64,000 nucleotides of DNA from Pseudopithomyces maydicus (GCA_026873275.1 JANTUC010000013.1:992001-1056000), one strand, 5' to 3'; numbered from the stretch's first letter, positions 44,527-56,139 are shown. A program made the numbers and translations. The notes: generated by a model not told the origin, from the sequence alone.

Positions 44527-47500
44527 ATGAGTGTCACCAAAAGTGAGGCTGTGCCGCCTCCAACCGCTGCTGTCGTCCAGAACCCGGCAGAACAGTCGAA
44601 GCTCGTCCACGAGGCAGCAGCACCAACTGAGCAAGTCGACCATGGCAGTCATGTCCCGGCACAGAAGAAACCCGAGGCCGGCATGGGAAACTACTTTGTC
44701 AGTTCAACCGACATGAGACATGCACGACGTAACGCTCACCATGCTAGCGAATCTTCACCTACGGCACCAAGTTGGACGCCCTGTTCATGGCTTTGTGTGT
44801 TTTGACATCCATCGGTTCTGGAATCGCCATGCCCTTGATGAATGTCGTCTTCGGCCAGCTTGTCGGCCATTTTGCTGACTATTTCCTACCCAACACAACC
44901 GTGACCAAGCAACAATTCCAGTCAGAGGTGAACAAACAAGCCCTTTATATCGTCTATCTGTTCATCGCGAGGTTCTGCATGACGTATATTTCCATGTTCA
45001 CGGTCCGCATCAGTGGACTGAGAATCAGTGCCGCGCTACGATTGGCCTATCTGAGGGCAACCTTTGCGCAACCCGTCAGCGTCATCGATACTGTAAGTGT
45101 CTAGAAAGGGTCAATCCACAGTCCCGAGATTCCACCAGCTGATTCCGCGTTTTACTCATAGATGTCGCCCGGAAAAGTCTCAACCCGCATCACTACCTCC
45201 TCCAATACGATCCAGCTGGGAATCTCCCAGCAGCTCGCCCTTCTGTTCCAGTCGCTCTCTTTCACCATCGGACTCTATGTCGTCGCCTTCGTCAAAGGCC
45301 CAATTCTTACCCTCATTGCCAGCATCTCACTGCCTTTCATTGTCATCACATATGGTCTCATCTTTCCGCCCCTGATGAAGGAGGCAAAAGCCACTGAAGC
45401 TATTCTCGAAGAAGCTTCCGCGGTAGCATACGAAATATTCTCTTCTATACGCATAGTGGCAGCCTTTGGGGCACAAGGGAAGTTGGCCAAGCAGCACGAA
45501 GTACTGTTGGACAAGGCGAAGCAACAGGGCAGGAAGGTAGCGCCTTGGATGGGCCTGATGATGGCTCCATCCATGATGGCCATGTATGGTACTTTTGGAT
45601 TAGCGTTTTGGTTCGCTGTGAGACAGTATGAACACGGGCACACCTCCAATGTTGGAGATGTAGTTGTGTAAGTCGTCCTAATCCAATCCAAAGTCAAGAA
45701 TGACGCATCCCTCTAGTTTCTCTTTGAGGATTTTCTGACATACACAGGGTTCTCTTTTCTGTCATGACAGCAGTCTTGCTTATCGGTCGTATCGCTGGGC
45801 CTGCTATTGCCATTACCAAAGCCGCGACTGCAGCGACAGAGATATTCGCTACCATAGACGCAGAAACTCCCGACATTTCTGGCCTCAAAGACCCGGATGT
45901 GGCTATAGATGAAGCCATAACGTTTGAGAATGTTGCATTCTCTTATCCTAGTCGTCCAGATGTTCAGATATTGGATGGGTTGAATGCCACATTCGAGGCT
46001 GGAAAAGTCACTGCTATCGTGGGCCCATCGGGTTCTGGCAAAAGTACTGTAGTTGGCCTCATACAACGTTGGTATGAGCTGGCAGGTACCACGGCGAAGG
46101 AAGTCACCATGAATAAGACGGAAGACTCGGCGCCTGCTACTCTACTCGAGAAGGAGTCGTCCAAAGGTACAAAGAAGAAAAGGCCAAGGAGGACAAAGGA
46201 ACCGCAAAGTCCAAGGATGAGAAAGAGGCAGAGACAGAGGAGGTCGACCTAGGTGAGTCGCTGATGACATATCTGTGAAACTCAGGCAGTTGCTTATTGC
46301 ATCTATCTTATAGGACCCAATACATGTACGGGCACAGTTCGCATTGGCAAGACAGATCTCCGTTCTGTTGATCTCAAGTGGTGGCGCTCTCAGATCGGCT
46401 TGGTTCAACAAGAGCCATTCTTATTCAATGATACCCTCTTCAACAACGTCGCATTCGGGCTATGTGGAACGAAATGGGAAGGTCTCCCGAAAGAAGATAA
46501 AATGAAGATGGTTAGAGAGGCTTGCAAAGAAGCATACGCCGATGAATTTATAGAAGATCTGCCACTCGGCTTTGAAACCATGGTGGGTGAAAGTGGGATC
46601 AAATTATCGGGTAGGTTCTTGGAAGTGCAAACCTCGTGTGTCAGTAATGTGCTCACTAAGTTCTACAGGTGGACAGCGACAGCGCATTGCAATTGCACGA
46701 GGTATCGTCAAACAGCCTCCCATCCTCATCCTCGACGAAGCAACGAGTGCGATCGATGTCCGCTCCGAACGGATTGTACAAGAAGCTTTAGACCGTGTTT
46801 CGAAAAACCGAACAACAATTGTCATTGCGCATCGACTCTCCACCATCAAGCGAGCCGACAAAATTGTTGTGATGAGGAAAGGGAAATTAGTCGAGCAAGG
46901 TAGCCACGAGGAGTTGCTCCAGATAGAAGATGGAGTCTACCACGGGCTTGTCTACGCCCAAAATCTTGAAATGGAAGCTGAAGATGACGGGGCGGATGGT
47001 GCAGGGTTGCAAAAGGAAGATACCGTTGAAGCGAAGAGATCTGGCAGCAGCGAGTTCATGGAGGACCGCCCATCTTCTAGCGAGGAGCCACAGTGGAAGG
47101 ACAAGGGCTTTCTGGCCAGTGGAGGTCTCATGATTTCGGAACAGCGAAATCATGTCGTTCCATATCTTGTCGCTTTCGTAGGGATTCTTGGCGCCGGGGC
47201 TGTGTATCCGATTCAAGCCTACGTTTTCGCCGTACGTACATTCCTACAACGCTTGTATACTTTGCTGACTATTTAGAACGTCGTCCAAGTCTTCACATTG
47301 ACTGGACAAGACTTTGTGGACAAGGGATATTTTTGGAGTGGCATGTTTGGTGTTGAAGCTGCAGGTGTTGGAGTTGCATACTTTGCCATTGGCTTTTGCA
47401 CTCATCTTGTGGCGATTTCCATCACCCGAAATTACCGACAAGAGTACCTCATCAACATGATTCGACAACGTATACCATTCTTTGATCTTGAAGGACATTC

Positions 47501-49077
47501 ACCCGGCACACTGACTTCCAGTTTAAGTGGAGACTCAACACAGCTCCAGCAGCTCATGAGCACTGAAATGTCTCTGGCGGCTGTTGCAGTCGTTAATCTT
47601 ATCGGTTCTACCATAATTGCGTTCGTCTACGGATGGAAGCTTTCCCTTGTCAGCCTCTTCGCCGCCTTGCCACCTATCCTTGCTGCTGGCTACCTGCGCC
47701 TTAGTCTGGAACAGAAATTTGAAAAGACCAACTCCGCTGTTTTTCAGGAGAGCTCCCAGTTTGGCACAGAAGCTGTTGGTGCGTTCAGGACGGTCATATC
47801 ACTAATAATGGAGGATATGATCGGAGACAGATATGAAGCACTACTACACCATCATGTACAGAAGGCTTTTGGCCAAGCAAAAGTAAACACTATTGTATTC
47901 GCCGCCTCAGACAGTGTCGAGTTTGCGTGTATGGCGCTGGCATTTTGGTGAGTCTGCCCGTCACTCCTTGATGCAACGTCCACTTCCCCCTTTATGAAAT
48001 GTAATTGACTGGTTTAGGTACGGTGGCACCCTCCTCGCTTCCTATGAATACAATCTGGTGGACTTCTTCATAGTCTACATGGCTATAATCCAGGGCGCCG
48101 TAGCAGCTGGGATGTGGTTCTCCTTCGCACCAAGTATGATCATTGATCGATTGATTGTATATTCACAACTAACACCACCACAGATATTGCCCAGGCTACG
48201 GGAGCTGCGAACCGTATTCTTAGTATGCGCCCCTCGCGAAGCGCTCGCCCTCCCTCTTATGTGTCTATTCCTCCGAATTTGTCTGGCGTCGCTATAGACT
48301 TCCGTTCGGTAAACTTCACATACCGCTCACGACCTACGCCAGTTCTGAACAACCTCAACATCTCTGTTAAGCCCGGTCAATTTGCTGCGCTAGTGGGTGC
48401 TTCCGGCTGTGGCAAATCTACTGTGATTTCTCTCCTCGAGCGCTTCTATGACGCGACATCAGGAAGAGTGGAGTACAATGGACACGATATCACAACATTG
48501 AATCCAGATGAGTACCGTAAAAATATCAGTCTTGTCAGTCAGGAACCGACCCTGTATGAAGGAACTATCAGGGACAACGTCGCGCTAAGCGTTGATGAGA
48601 CAACCCAAGAAAAAATCGAAGTTGCTTGTAAAGATGCGCAGATCCATGACTTCATCACTTCACTTCCAAACGGATATGCAACGATGCTTGGAACCAAAGG
48701 TATGTCATTATCTGGCGGACAAAAGCAGCGTCTATCGCTTGCGCGTGCGCTTTTGCGGCAACCGAATCTGCTTTTGTTGGATGAAGCAACAAGTTCGCTG
48801 GATAGTGAGAGTGAGAGATCAGTACAAGAAGCAATCGAAAGAGCGGCAGGGAGGAGTGGTCGCACGGTCATCGCGGTAGCGCATCGACTTGCGACGATTC
48901 AGAAGGCGGATGTGATTTTTGTTCTTGGGAGCGGGAAGGTACTTGAAGAGGGCGACCATCAGTCGCTGTTGAGACAGAGAGGAGTATATTACCAAATGGT
49001 GAGTTCTTGGTCGTAGGCCCCACATGGGAAACGTTGCTAACGTATCACAGTGTCAAGCACAAGCTCTCGATCGGTAA
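44527..49077 (+). CDS. Full-size ABCB (MDR-type) exporter, 1338 aa (one frameshift)
   Basis: An ATP-driven export pump of the plasma membrane with the layout TMD1-NBD1-TMD2-NBD2. Ten exons: 44527-44697, 44748-45092, 45162-45667, 45748-46252, 46314-46610, 46669-47231, 47277-47947, 48018-48133, 48184-48998 and 49051-49077. NBD1 shows Walker A GPSGSGKST (about 433-441), QQEP, signature LSGGQ split by an intron, and Walker B ILILDEATSAID. NBD2 shows GASGCGKST (about 1129-1137), SQEPTLYEG, LSGGQ, LLLLDEATSSLD and AHRLAT. Both sites keep catalytic Glu, so both look active. The frame breaks at the A4 run 46178-46181 in an acidic linker inserted in NBD1: one extra A gives AKEDKGTAKSKDEKEAETEE and runs exactly into the next intron. 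Substrate unknown; a drug or lipopeptide pump is the family expectation. Confidence 0.94.
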
Positions 49078-49804
49078 TTTGGACATTGCTCCTTCGCATT
49101 TGCATGTAAATAATTGAGCATGTTGTTGTCTCAATCCCCTCTACCTTCTCCATTCAACTCATTTCTCATGGTACACATGTTACACGTATACTTTGTAATT
49201 GTAGAGGAAAATACAACTCTTGGTCACACAACTGGCTTATCACGCGCCTCATAAAGAAGATTTGTGGACAGGTGATTCCAAGTCGTTCCATTCGTAATCA
49301 CCTTTAGATCACGCGATCTATTAGTATTAGATTCTCACAAGTCGTCTGTACGCCGACATGAACGTCGCGACAGTGCTTAGAGAGCACATCTCCCACCTTC
49401 TCGCTTCGAAACGGAGGCTCTTTGTCGAACCACACCAGTTATAATCCCAACAATGGAATATATCTCGTATTTTATTGAATTGGGGCCGTACAGCATTCAC
49501 GCGACCCATTCCCATGTTACTGTGGTATTATTGATAATGCAGCAGCACCAGCGACCAGGATTAGCCTGCACGAATGACCTTTCAGGCGGAAATGCACGCG
49601 GAGCGACACGAGTATATAGATTAAACCAACCCACGGATTCGGACGGAGGGCTCGGCATTAACTGATAATAGGATCTACTATCATGCGCAAGTTAGACTGA
49701 GAATGTATTTTTTTTGGTATGGCTGTGGCGGATAAGGAACTACGTATAAGTGCAGCTCTGTCCGCCATGCGACTAGAGTCATCTGTGATATCCTTCCGTT
49801 CAAT
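49078..49804. other. Intergenic between exporter and oxidase
   Basis: About 730 bases, no supported gene. The stretch before 49805 should be the oxidase promoter. Confidence 0.5.
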
Positions 49805-51926
49805 ATGTTCGTATGTGGCATATTTTTTCTTTTGACTGCCGTGCGTGGTCTTCAATTCGACTTTGAAAACATTCAGCTTGTTGAATCGGAGACTTCACAA
49901 TATCCAGCTATTCGTTTTGGCGACCGTTCAAATCCTTCTTTACAGGGTCCTTGTCGATATACACCAGAGGATGAAGAGTGGCCTAGCGATGAGGAGTGGA
50001 CGCAGTTCAACGAGACGCTCGGTGGGGTGTTACTAAAACCTCGGCCGCTGGCTATCTCTTGTTATGCGGGACCCCTATACGACGCAGCCCTGTGCGCGAA
50101 CCTCAAGAGCAGCTGGACGAGTATGACGCAGCAGTGAGCTAATTGGACCTTTCAATTGCAATAATCACTAATACCATACAGCGCAAATCATCCAATCAAC
50201 GTGATGTCACAGTGGGCGTCTGGTATGGCTTGTGTACCTACCAGTAATCCACAGTCGCTCTGTGCTCAAGGGGTTTTCCGTTATACGTTGTCAACGCAAA
50301 GACTGTACGACATGTGCAGATGGCTGTAAATTTCGCGAGAAACAAGAACATACGACTCGTCATCAAGTAGGTGAAACACGATTCGACCCTTCTAGAACTT
50401 CCAATTAAGATGCCATAGGAACTCGGGTCATAACTTCAACGGCAACAATATCGGAGGTTACGCACTCTCCGTTTGGGTACACAACCTTAAAGGGTTAACG
50501 TATTACGATAATTACCAAGCCAAAGACTACACTGGACGGGCTGTCGCATTAGCAGGCGGAACCAGGGCGACGGAAGTGAGTGCCGCATCAAGGACGTACA
50601 ATACGACTATATTGAATGCGGGCGGAGCAGATGTCGCAGTTGCAGGAGGTTACTTTCAAGGTGCTGGTCATAGCACATATGCGAGTTTCTATGGCCTCGC
50701 CGCGGACCACGTATTGCAAATCAGCGCAGTTACCGCAGACGGAAGGTTTGTTGTTGCAGATGCACAGAAGAATTCTGATTTATTTTGGGCATTTAGGGGT
50801 GGTGGTGGAGGTTCGTACTGCCTTTCCATTATGCAGGATGTTTATATTGACGTTCAGAGTAGGTACATTCGGTGTTGTGACTTCAATCGTCGTCCGTACA
50901 TTCGCTCTCACTCCTGTTGCTAGCACGAGTATTTCCTTCTCCACTGTTTCCAGACCGGGGCTACCAGGAGTTTCGAACAGCTCTTTCTGGGCGGGTATTC
51001 AGGAGTACCTTAACTTCTCGACACCCATATGCGATAATAAAGGCTTTGCCTATAACTTCATTCGTCACGCTTCAAGCTCTGGTGCACAAGGACTCACTTT
51101 CACATCGTCCATATCACTACCGAACCGCACTGCCGCCGAATTACGCGCTTTCACAAGACCATTCTTGCAAAGAATGAACCAGGTCGGGATTCCCCTCTCA
51201 GTGCCTACGATACAGACGCTTGATATCCCGAATATGCCATCGGAAGATAGACGCAGTATCACTGATTACGACGGGTCCATAAACTCAAACATACAAGAGC
51301 TCTCTTCGACAAGGAAGCGTGCCCTAGGCGATACGGTAGGCAACACACTCATAGCTTCACGGCTTTTCCAGCGCTCCAATTATGCCGACGCGTCTTCCAT
51401 CGCTACTATGCTAGACGCAATACGTACTACCGTAGAAGAAGGTGGTTACGAAATCCACGGCCAAGTCATGGGTCCTACTCTTGCTAATTCTGGTAACCCT
51501 GACAACGCCATACTCCCAGCCTTCAGGACAGCAATCATGCACACACAAGCTTACGAGTCTAACGCATGGTGGGATGGTCTTGCTACAGTACAAACGCCCG
51601 ATCAGCAAGCTGAACGACACGACCGTTTGCAGTCGTACATGCAAACATGGCGGGATATCACACCAACGGGCGGGGCCTATATGAATGAAGGGGATATGCA
51701 GGACCCCGAATGGAAACATACGTTTTATGGGGAGAACTACCAGAAATTGGTTCAAGTGAAGAAGGAATGGGATCCCTGGAATGTCTTCTGGGTCATTTCC
51801 GGGGTTTTGAGCGACGAGTGGGAGGTGAGGGGCAGCAGTGGACGTGGAAGGGATGGATTGTATACGCAAGATGGAAAGCTGTGTCGAGTCAGCGATGTAA
51901 GTGATAGTCAAGAGAGTAACGAATAG
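49805..51926 (+). CDS. Secreted FAD-linked oxidase with BBE domain (one frameshift), 656 aa
   Basis: A berberine-bridge-enzyme-like oxidoreductase that oxidises alcohols or sugars with covalently bound FAD. Exons are 49805-50133, 50182-50366, 50419-50810 and 50863-51926. It has a signal peptide (MFVCGIFFLLTAVRG), an FAD-binding PCMH region (VRHVQMAVNFARNKNIRLV, then KNSGHNFNG with the flavin-linking His, and GYFQGAGHSTYASFYGLAAD), and the C-terminal BBE motif (WKHTFYGENYQKLVQVKKEW, DPWNVFW). Its general type is close to fungal isoamyl alcohol oxidases. The frame breaks at the G4 run 50270-50273: one extra G replaces a stop with CAQGGFPLYVVNAKTV and runs exactly into intron 2 (GTAGGT). It lies beside an ABC exporter on the same strand, but no backbone synthase is seen. 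Confidence 0.9.
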
Positions 51927-52377
51927 GATAGATGTTATTTTTCTTTATACTTAATGTCAGCGAATGGGATGTTTCAAGGTGCGTATCAAGAGATTCTACA
52001 ACAGCCAACCTAGAGTTGTTTGTACGCCTACGCCTCGTTACGCCCGTCTTCTAACGTCTATACCTCGTAACGCCTTTATTTAGGAGGCCATATTTGTCTG
52101 TTCGCGCAATAACCTTCTCCAGCCTCGAATCCTCGGCGCGACTAATCTTCACTTGTCAACAGGTGGCACCTTCTCTTCCTGTCCTCCACTAGCACCTTCT
52201 ATTTCTGTTCCCCATTAGCACTTGCACATCCTGTCTGTCATCACACAAACCGCACTGGTACATCGAGTCGACACACACAGTCAATACTGACCCGCCAATC
52301 TTGCTTTAGAGGTGCGTACTCATCCTCGGCACAGCAAACATCTGTCTCACTGAAAGGGTACAGCTGAGCGAGCAACA
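51927..52377. other. Intergenic with a degenerate repeat-like patch
   Basis: At 52022-52083 the bases ACGCCTACGCCTCGTTACGCCC and CCTCGTAACGCC recur in degenerate form, suggesting decayed repeat DNA. Otherwise the region should hold the 3' end of the oxidase and the promoter of the next gene. Confidence 0.4.
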
Positions 52378-52918
52378 ATGGCGGCCGACGACACCCAGAA
52401 CGGTGTTGACGAGACGGACAATCTCGGTCGCGCCCGCTTCGACCACGACACGGCCGCTGTTGGCGACCGTGACAATGTGTTCTACGCCAATGGGTGCGTT
52501 ATTCCCCATTCCCTCTATCCTGCACCCAGTTTTTCTCAGTAATGACTGACACGCCGTGCGAAACCATAGCCCAGTCCTCGTCAGCCAAGGCCGCGCACCT
52601 GCCGGCATGGAGCAGCAGGTCTTTGCGTGGAACACCTTTCAGTATGAGACGGACGAGCGGAACCGTCGCGAGGAGCTCAAGGGTGACCTTCATGGGGGAC
52701 AGCTTCATCGGCAGAACCGCGCTGCCCGTGGCGAACCTACTGGTCCCCCGCCGCCTAGGGAGTCCCGTAACCGCAAGGGCGGAGCCATGGCGCAGGGAGA
52801 TCAAAATGTTATGCAGCCGCTTGTTTGCGGTCGGGAGCAAGATGGGGCCCCAAAGTTGGCCAAGGGCAAGCCGAAAGAGCTGGAGGATGAGCTGTTCTGG
52901 GACAAACCAATTTGCTGA
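52378..52918 (+). CDS. Uncharacterised conserved-looking protein, 154 aa
   Basis: Two exons, 52378-52493 and 52570-52918, flank a 76-base intron (GTGCGT, CATAG); the frame is exact through the join (YANG to PVLVSQG). The protein is polar and charged, with no signal peptide or membrane segment: MAADDTQNGVDETDNLGR, EQQVFAWNTFQYETDERN, a basic Gly/Pro stretch and a tail ending LEDELFWDKPIC. I do not recognise a family. The even composition and clean splice support a real gene; a role cannot be given. Confidence 0.65.
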
Positions 52919-53594
52919 AGGATTAGCTGGCAGTGGGTGTCCTACATGCCACTACAGCAGTTCTGGGGGTGATAGAGAATGTTTGGGGTCATGTAATATT
53001 GCCCAAACTTTTGACAGAGATTGCTCTGCCAGGCAGTAATGGTCCCCAAGTCTAAGCTTTTATATGCACTGCTTCTACAAAACCCACCGAACTATGATTT
53101 TATATGTACCCTATTTGCTCAAACTTGTGTTTCTATTTTCATGTGTGTCCTTCAAGCAAGGCTCTGAGCAGTCGATGAGGTGTCGTGTATGAAGATGTTA
53201 GGAATGTGAAAGCTATGTGGCGACCCCTCGTTTATCCAATGATTGACTGACATGCAGCCGCGATCCTGAAAGATACAAAACCAGGACCAGAAAACCATTA
53301 AATTTTGTGATCATGAACAGCACAAATTGGACAGCAGACTGTGGCAACGTGCAGAGAGATTTTGCAATTCGATAGGTGAAACTATTGATATAAACCATAA
53401 TTATCCAATGAATCATGATGAATCATTACGATATCTCACTCGAACGTCTCGTATCATATTTTTTAACTCCATCTTACAATAATGGAGAGTTGGCCTTAGT
53501 CCAAGGTGAAGGAATGACGCATCTTACTATTGACGCAGTCAGTCATAATATGCGATCAGCCTCATCGCACTCATACCATCCACGGTTGCTCGGT
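52919..53594. other. Intergenic, AT-rich
   Basis: About 680 bases of AT-rich sequence. It holds the 3' ends of the flanking convergent genes. No other feature seen. Confidence 0.5.
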
Positions 53595-53774
53595 CTAGCA
53601 AGAGCATTGTAGAAGCAATGCCGCTGTACCGCCCCGGTTGACACACCTGCCGCCCAGATCCGAGCACTGCGCTTTGCACGCCGCAGAATCTTTACCGAAG
53701 AATTGGCCGCACGCTTGGGCGTTGGTCGTGCCTAAGATAGCGAAAGCGGTTAGGAATAGAGTGGTGAGCTTCAT
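53595..53774 (-). CDS. Secreted defensin-like (CS-alpha-beta) cysteine-rich peptide, 59 aa
   Basis: One exon from ATG 53774. A signal peptide (MKLTTLFLTAFAILGTTNA) leads to a mature peptide of about 40 residues with six cysteines spaced C-x10-C-x3-C-x6-C-x12-C-x-C. The CXXXC and terminal CXC, plus a Gly-x-Cys before the fourth cysteine (GGRC), are the cysteine-stabilised alpha-beta signature of defensins and of plectasin-type fungal peptides, where the first two spacings are the same. The fourth loop is longer than usual and rich in Ala and Leu. Such peptides usually act on bacterial cell-wall precursors or other microbes; this one's activity is unknown. It would be missed by annotators with a 100-residue cut-off. 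Confidence 0.75.
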   Translation of the reverse strand: MKLTTLFLTAFAILGTTNAQACGQFFGKDSAACKAQCSDLGGRCVNRGGTAALLLQCSC

Positions 53775-54326
53775 TTTAGGAATTAAGCGATAATTACACA
53801 GAATCTCGAGAGGAAGTTTCGTATTCAGTGATGACGAGGGATATAACAGCAGAGACACTTCTTATATATGAGGTTTTGGCTGTATAATGTAAGCCTGGAG
53901 GATCAAGTAGAGGCAGGCATAGATCGAGGTCTTGCTGGAAGGAGAAGGGATCTGAGGATCTACGAGGAGAGCTGGGAATCTGGGGAAGAAGATGGCGTCA
54001 GCAAGTGAGGGCAGTACTCTTTCTGTCTTTGTGTCGAAAAATTATACATAATCCACCAGTAACATCAGTCGAAGTGTAGGCATTGATTATAGAACATTCG
54101 CATGTTATAACCGTTTATAGAAAGAACCTATGTCTGGTCTAGGGCTATGAAACAACTAGTGATTACTGAGCACTGTTTCTTACACTTGCTGACGGCAGGC
54201 ACTTTGGAGCCCACTCAATCCCATGTAACATGCAGAATCGGGCAAGAAGTCACATAAATTATGCACTATAAAACGCCCTCCCGGCTCAAAACACGCTGTA
54301 AGACCTTTCAAATCGTACGTTTACGG
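53775..54326. other. Intergenic upstream of the defensin-like gene
   Basis: About 550 bases. A GGAGAAGGGATCTGAGGATC purine-rich stretch lies at about 53940. No gene seen. Confidence 0.5.
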
Positions 54327-55688
54327 TCATGACTTTTTGAAGCTCCTATGCACCATACCGCAAAAGCTTTCCCAGAGTATACGGTCACTTCCCTTCAGCC
54401 AATCGATTACAACCTCTCTTTCACTATGCAGTACCTTGATTCTAAATGCCAGCGCGACGTTGATTTTATCCAAGTCGTCCTGCATCTCTGTGTCTTCAAC
54501 ATTAGACGTCTCGGCCTCGCTCTTCTTGCGCTCGTGCTCACGCCTATACGCGCGTGACCAGACGTTTCCCGCGGCTTCGCCAACACCAGTCGCAGTTGAG
54601 GTATCCCAATTCCATCGTAGATGAAGGCGACGTGCTTGCTGATCGATGACGTGTTTTGCGGCGTTCGCATCGATGCTTGCAGGCAAGACAAACCGATATT
54701 CTGTCGGAAAGGGAAGATATTCGTTCGCAATCTTCTCAATACGAGCTATATCCTGATTTCTATTAGTATATAGTACAGATGTGTCAGACCATAGTAGCAT
54801 CCTTACATTCCTAGGTCTGTAGTCCTCGAAGCTCCACGCGACGATCCATCTTTTTGTCCACGCGCCCACGTCAATGCTTCCAACCGCCCAGTTGGTAACA
54901 CCGTTTTCCTTCAGAAGGCTGACAATGGCTTTTGCACTGCTCATCTTGCCAAACATACTTGTATACCACGATACCTTCTCCCTCAACACTAGGCTCTCTT
55001 CAACAATTCGCGTGACGAAGCCGAGATCACCACCTTGACACACCATTTCGTTTTCGGCACCCGTGCAGACAGCATTCGGTTTCCACGACTTGGTCTCGCC
55101 GTTCAAGCTTTGTCGCATGTCCTTCTCATCGGTGAAGAACGGAGGGTTGCAGATCGTGAAATCAAGTTTCTCTACGCCCAGGTACCGGAGCGGTACAAGA
55201 GGCTGGCTCTCGATCGTCTGCAGCAATTTCGTCCTTGTTATCAGACCGTTGTTGCTTAGATTTCGTGCTGCATGGTCGAAGCTCTTCTTGTCCACATCAG
55301 TAGCACACATGGTCCAGTTTGGACGTGACTTTAAACAAAGCATGGTATATATTGCGGACGCGCCGGTCCCGATATCAAGACCGACCACTCTACGCTCAGG
55401 ATCGTACTGGCATTGATAGCTACGGTTGGTAGAATCGAGCAGGCCGTGGATCCATGAAACATAGTTCCAGCGGTTTGGAACTGGCGGACACAGTCGGTCA
55501 TCTGGTACTTGGAGGTGCAGGCCGAAATGGACCTTGAGGATGGCCTGCGTGATTGCCTGTGTGGTTTCGGGGTTCTGGAAATCCAGCGAACCCGAGCTCT
55601 TTCGCCATATACTGTCAAATTCCTTGTCTTGCTTTGCCAGGGCCTCGAAATCAACAGCTTTGTACGGTGGGCGTGTTGCCAGTTCCAT
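54327..55688 (-). CDS. METTL16-type U6 snRNA m6A methyltransferase, 435 aa after splicing
   Basis: METTL16 methylates one adenosine in the ACAGAGA box of U6 snRNA. The start ATG is at 55688. An N-terminal helical module precedes the methyltransferase domain: SAM-binding GLDIGTGASAIY (residues 103-114), CATDVD, and the catalytic CNPPFF (Asn-Pro-Pro-Phe at 181-184). The C-terminus is charged and less defined. An intron at 54806-54753 (GTAAGG, TACTAAT branch, ATCAG) is 54 bases long and contains no stop, so the whole frame reads open as 453 residues; splicing removes 18 residues and joins RPRN to DIARIEK. The window also contains a U6 gene with the exact target context. Confidence 0.92.
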   Translation of the reverse strand: MELATRPPYKAVDFEALAKQDKEFDSIWRKSSGSLDFQNPETTQAITQAILKVHFGLHLQVPDDRLCPPVPNRWNYVSWIHGLLDSTNRSYQCQYDPERRVVGLDIGTGASAIYTMLCLKSRPNWTMCATDVDKKSFDHAARNLSNNGLITRTKLLQTIESQPLVPLRYLGVEKLDFTICNPPFFTDEKDMRQSLNGETKSWKPNAVCTGAENEMVCQGGDLGFVTRIVEESLVLREKVSWYTSMFGKMSSAKAIVSLLKENGVTNWAVGSIDVGAWTKRWIVAWSFEDYRPRNVRMLLWSDTSVLYTNRNQDIARIEKIANEYLPFPTEYRFVLPASIDANAAKHVIDQQARRLHLRWNWDTSTATGVGEAAGNVWSRAYRREHERKKSEAETSNVEDTEMQDDLDKINVALAFRIKVLHSEREVVIDWLKGSDRILWESFCGMVHRSFKKS

Positions 55689-56139
55689 GCTGTTTGCCGG
55701 TGCCAAGGCTAAACGAAAAAGGATGTGAATTACCAGGACTCAATATGGTGATCCGTCAATGCATACATTGGAACGAGTGACCTGTCTGTGAGGGTTGCTC
55801 AGATGGCAGGCGCATGAGAAGCTGGGACGCAGGGGCCACCTTGTGCCTGATTGGCTGGTGCTGGCTGTAATAGACGACGACAGGGATAGGCTGTAACACG
55901 GGAGTTCAGTGCTGGGCCAGGTACATAAGTTAGTCGTTGGACTCATTTCTCGTGTCCACCACTACGGACGGGTCCTCTGCATGTTTGCGTATTTTTCGGA
56001 TTTGCAAAGAATAGAATAAGTTTACAGCAAACAAACATCAAGCTTTTGGAGCCCAGCTGCTCTGTTATAGGCGCTCAAATGCAATTCTTACCCAACTACC
56101 GTGTACCTCAACGCCGCCGCACAATGGTCATACAGTATG
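55689..56139. other. Intergenic between two minus-strand genes
   Basis: About 450 bases: METTL16 promoter and Met8 3' side. No gene seen. Confidence 0.5.
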
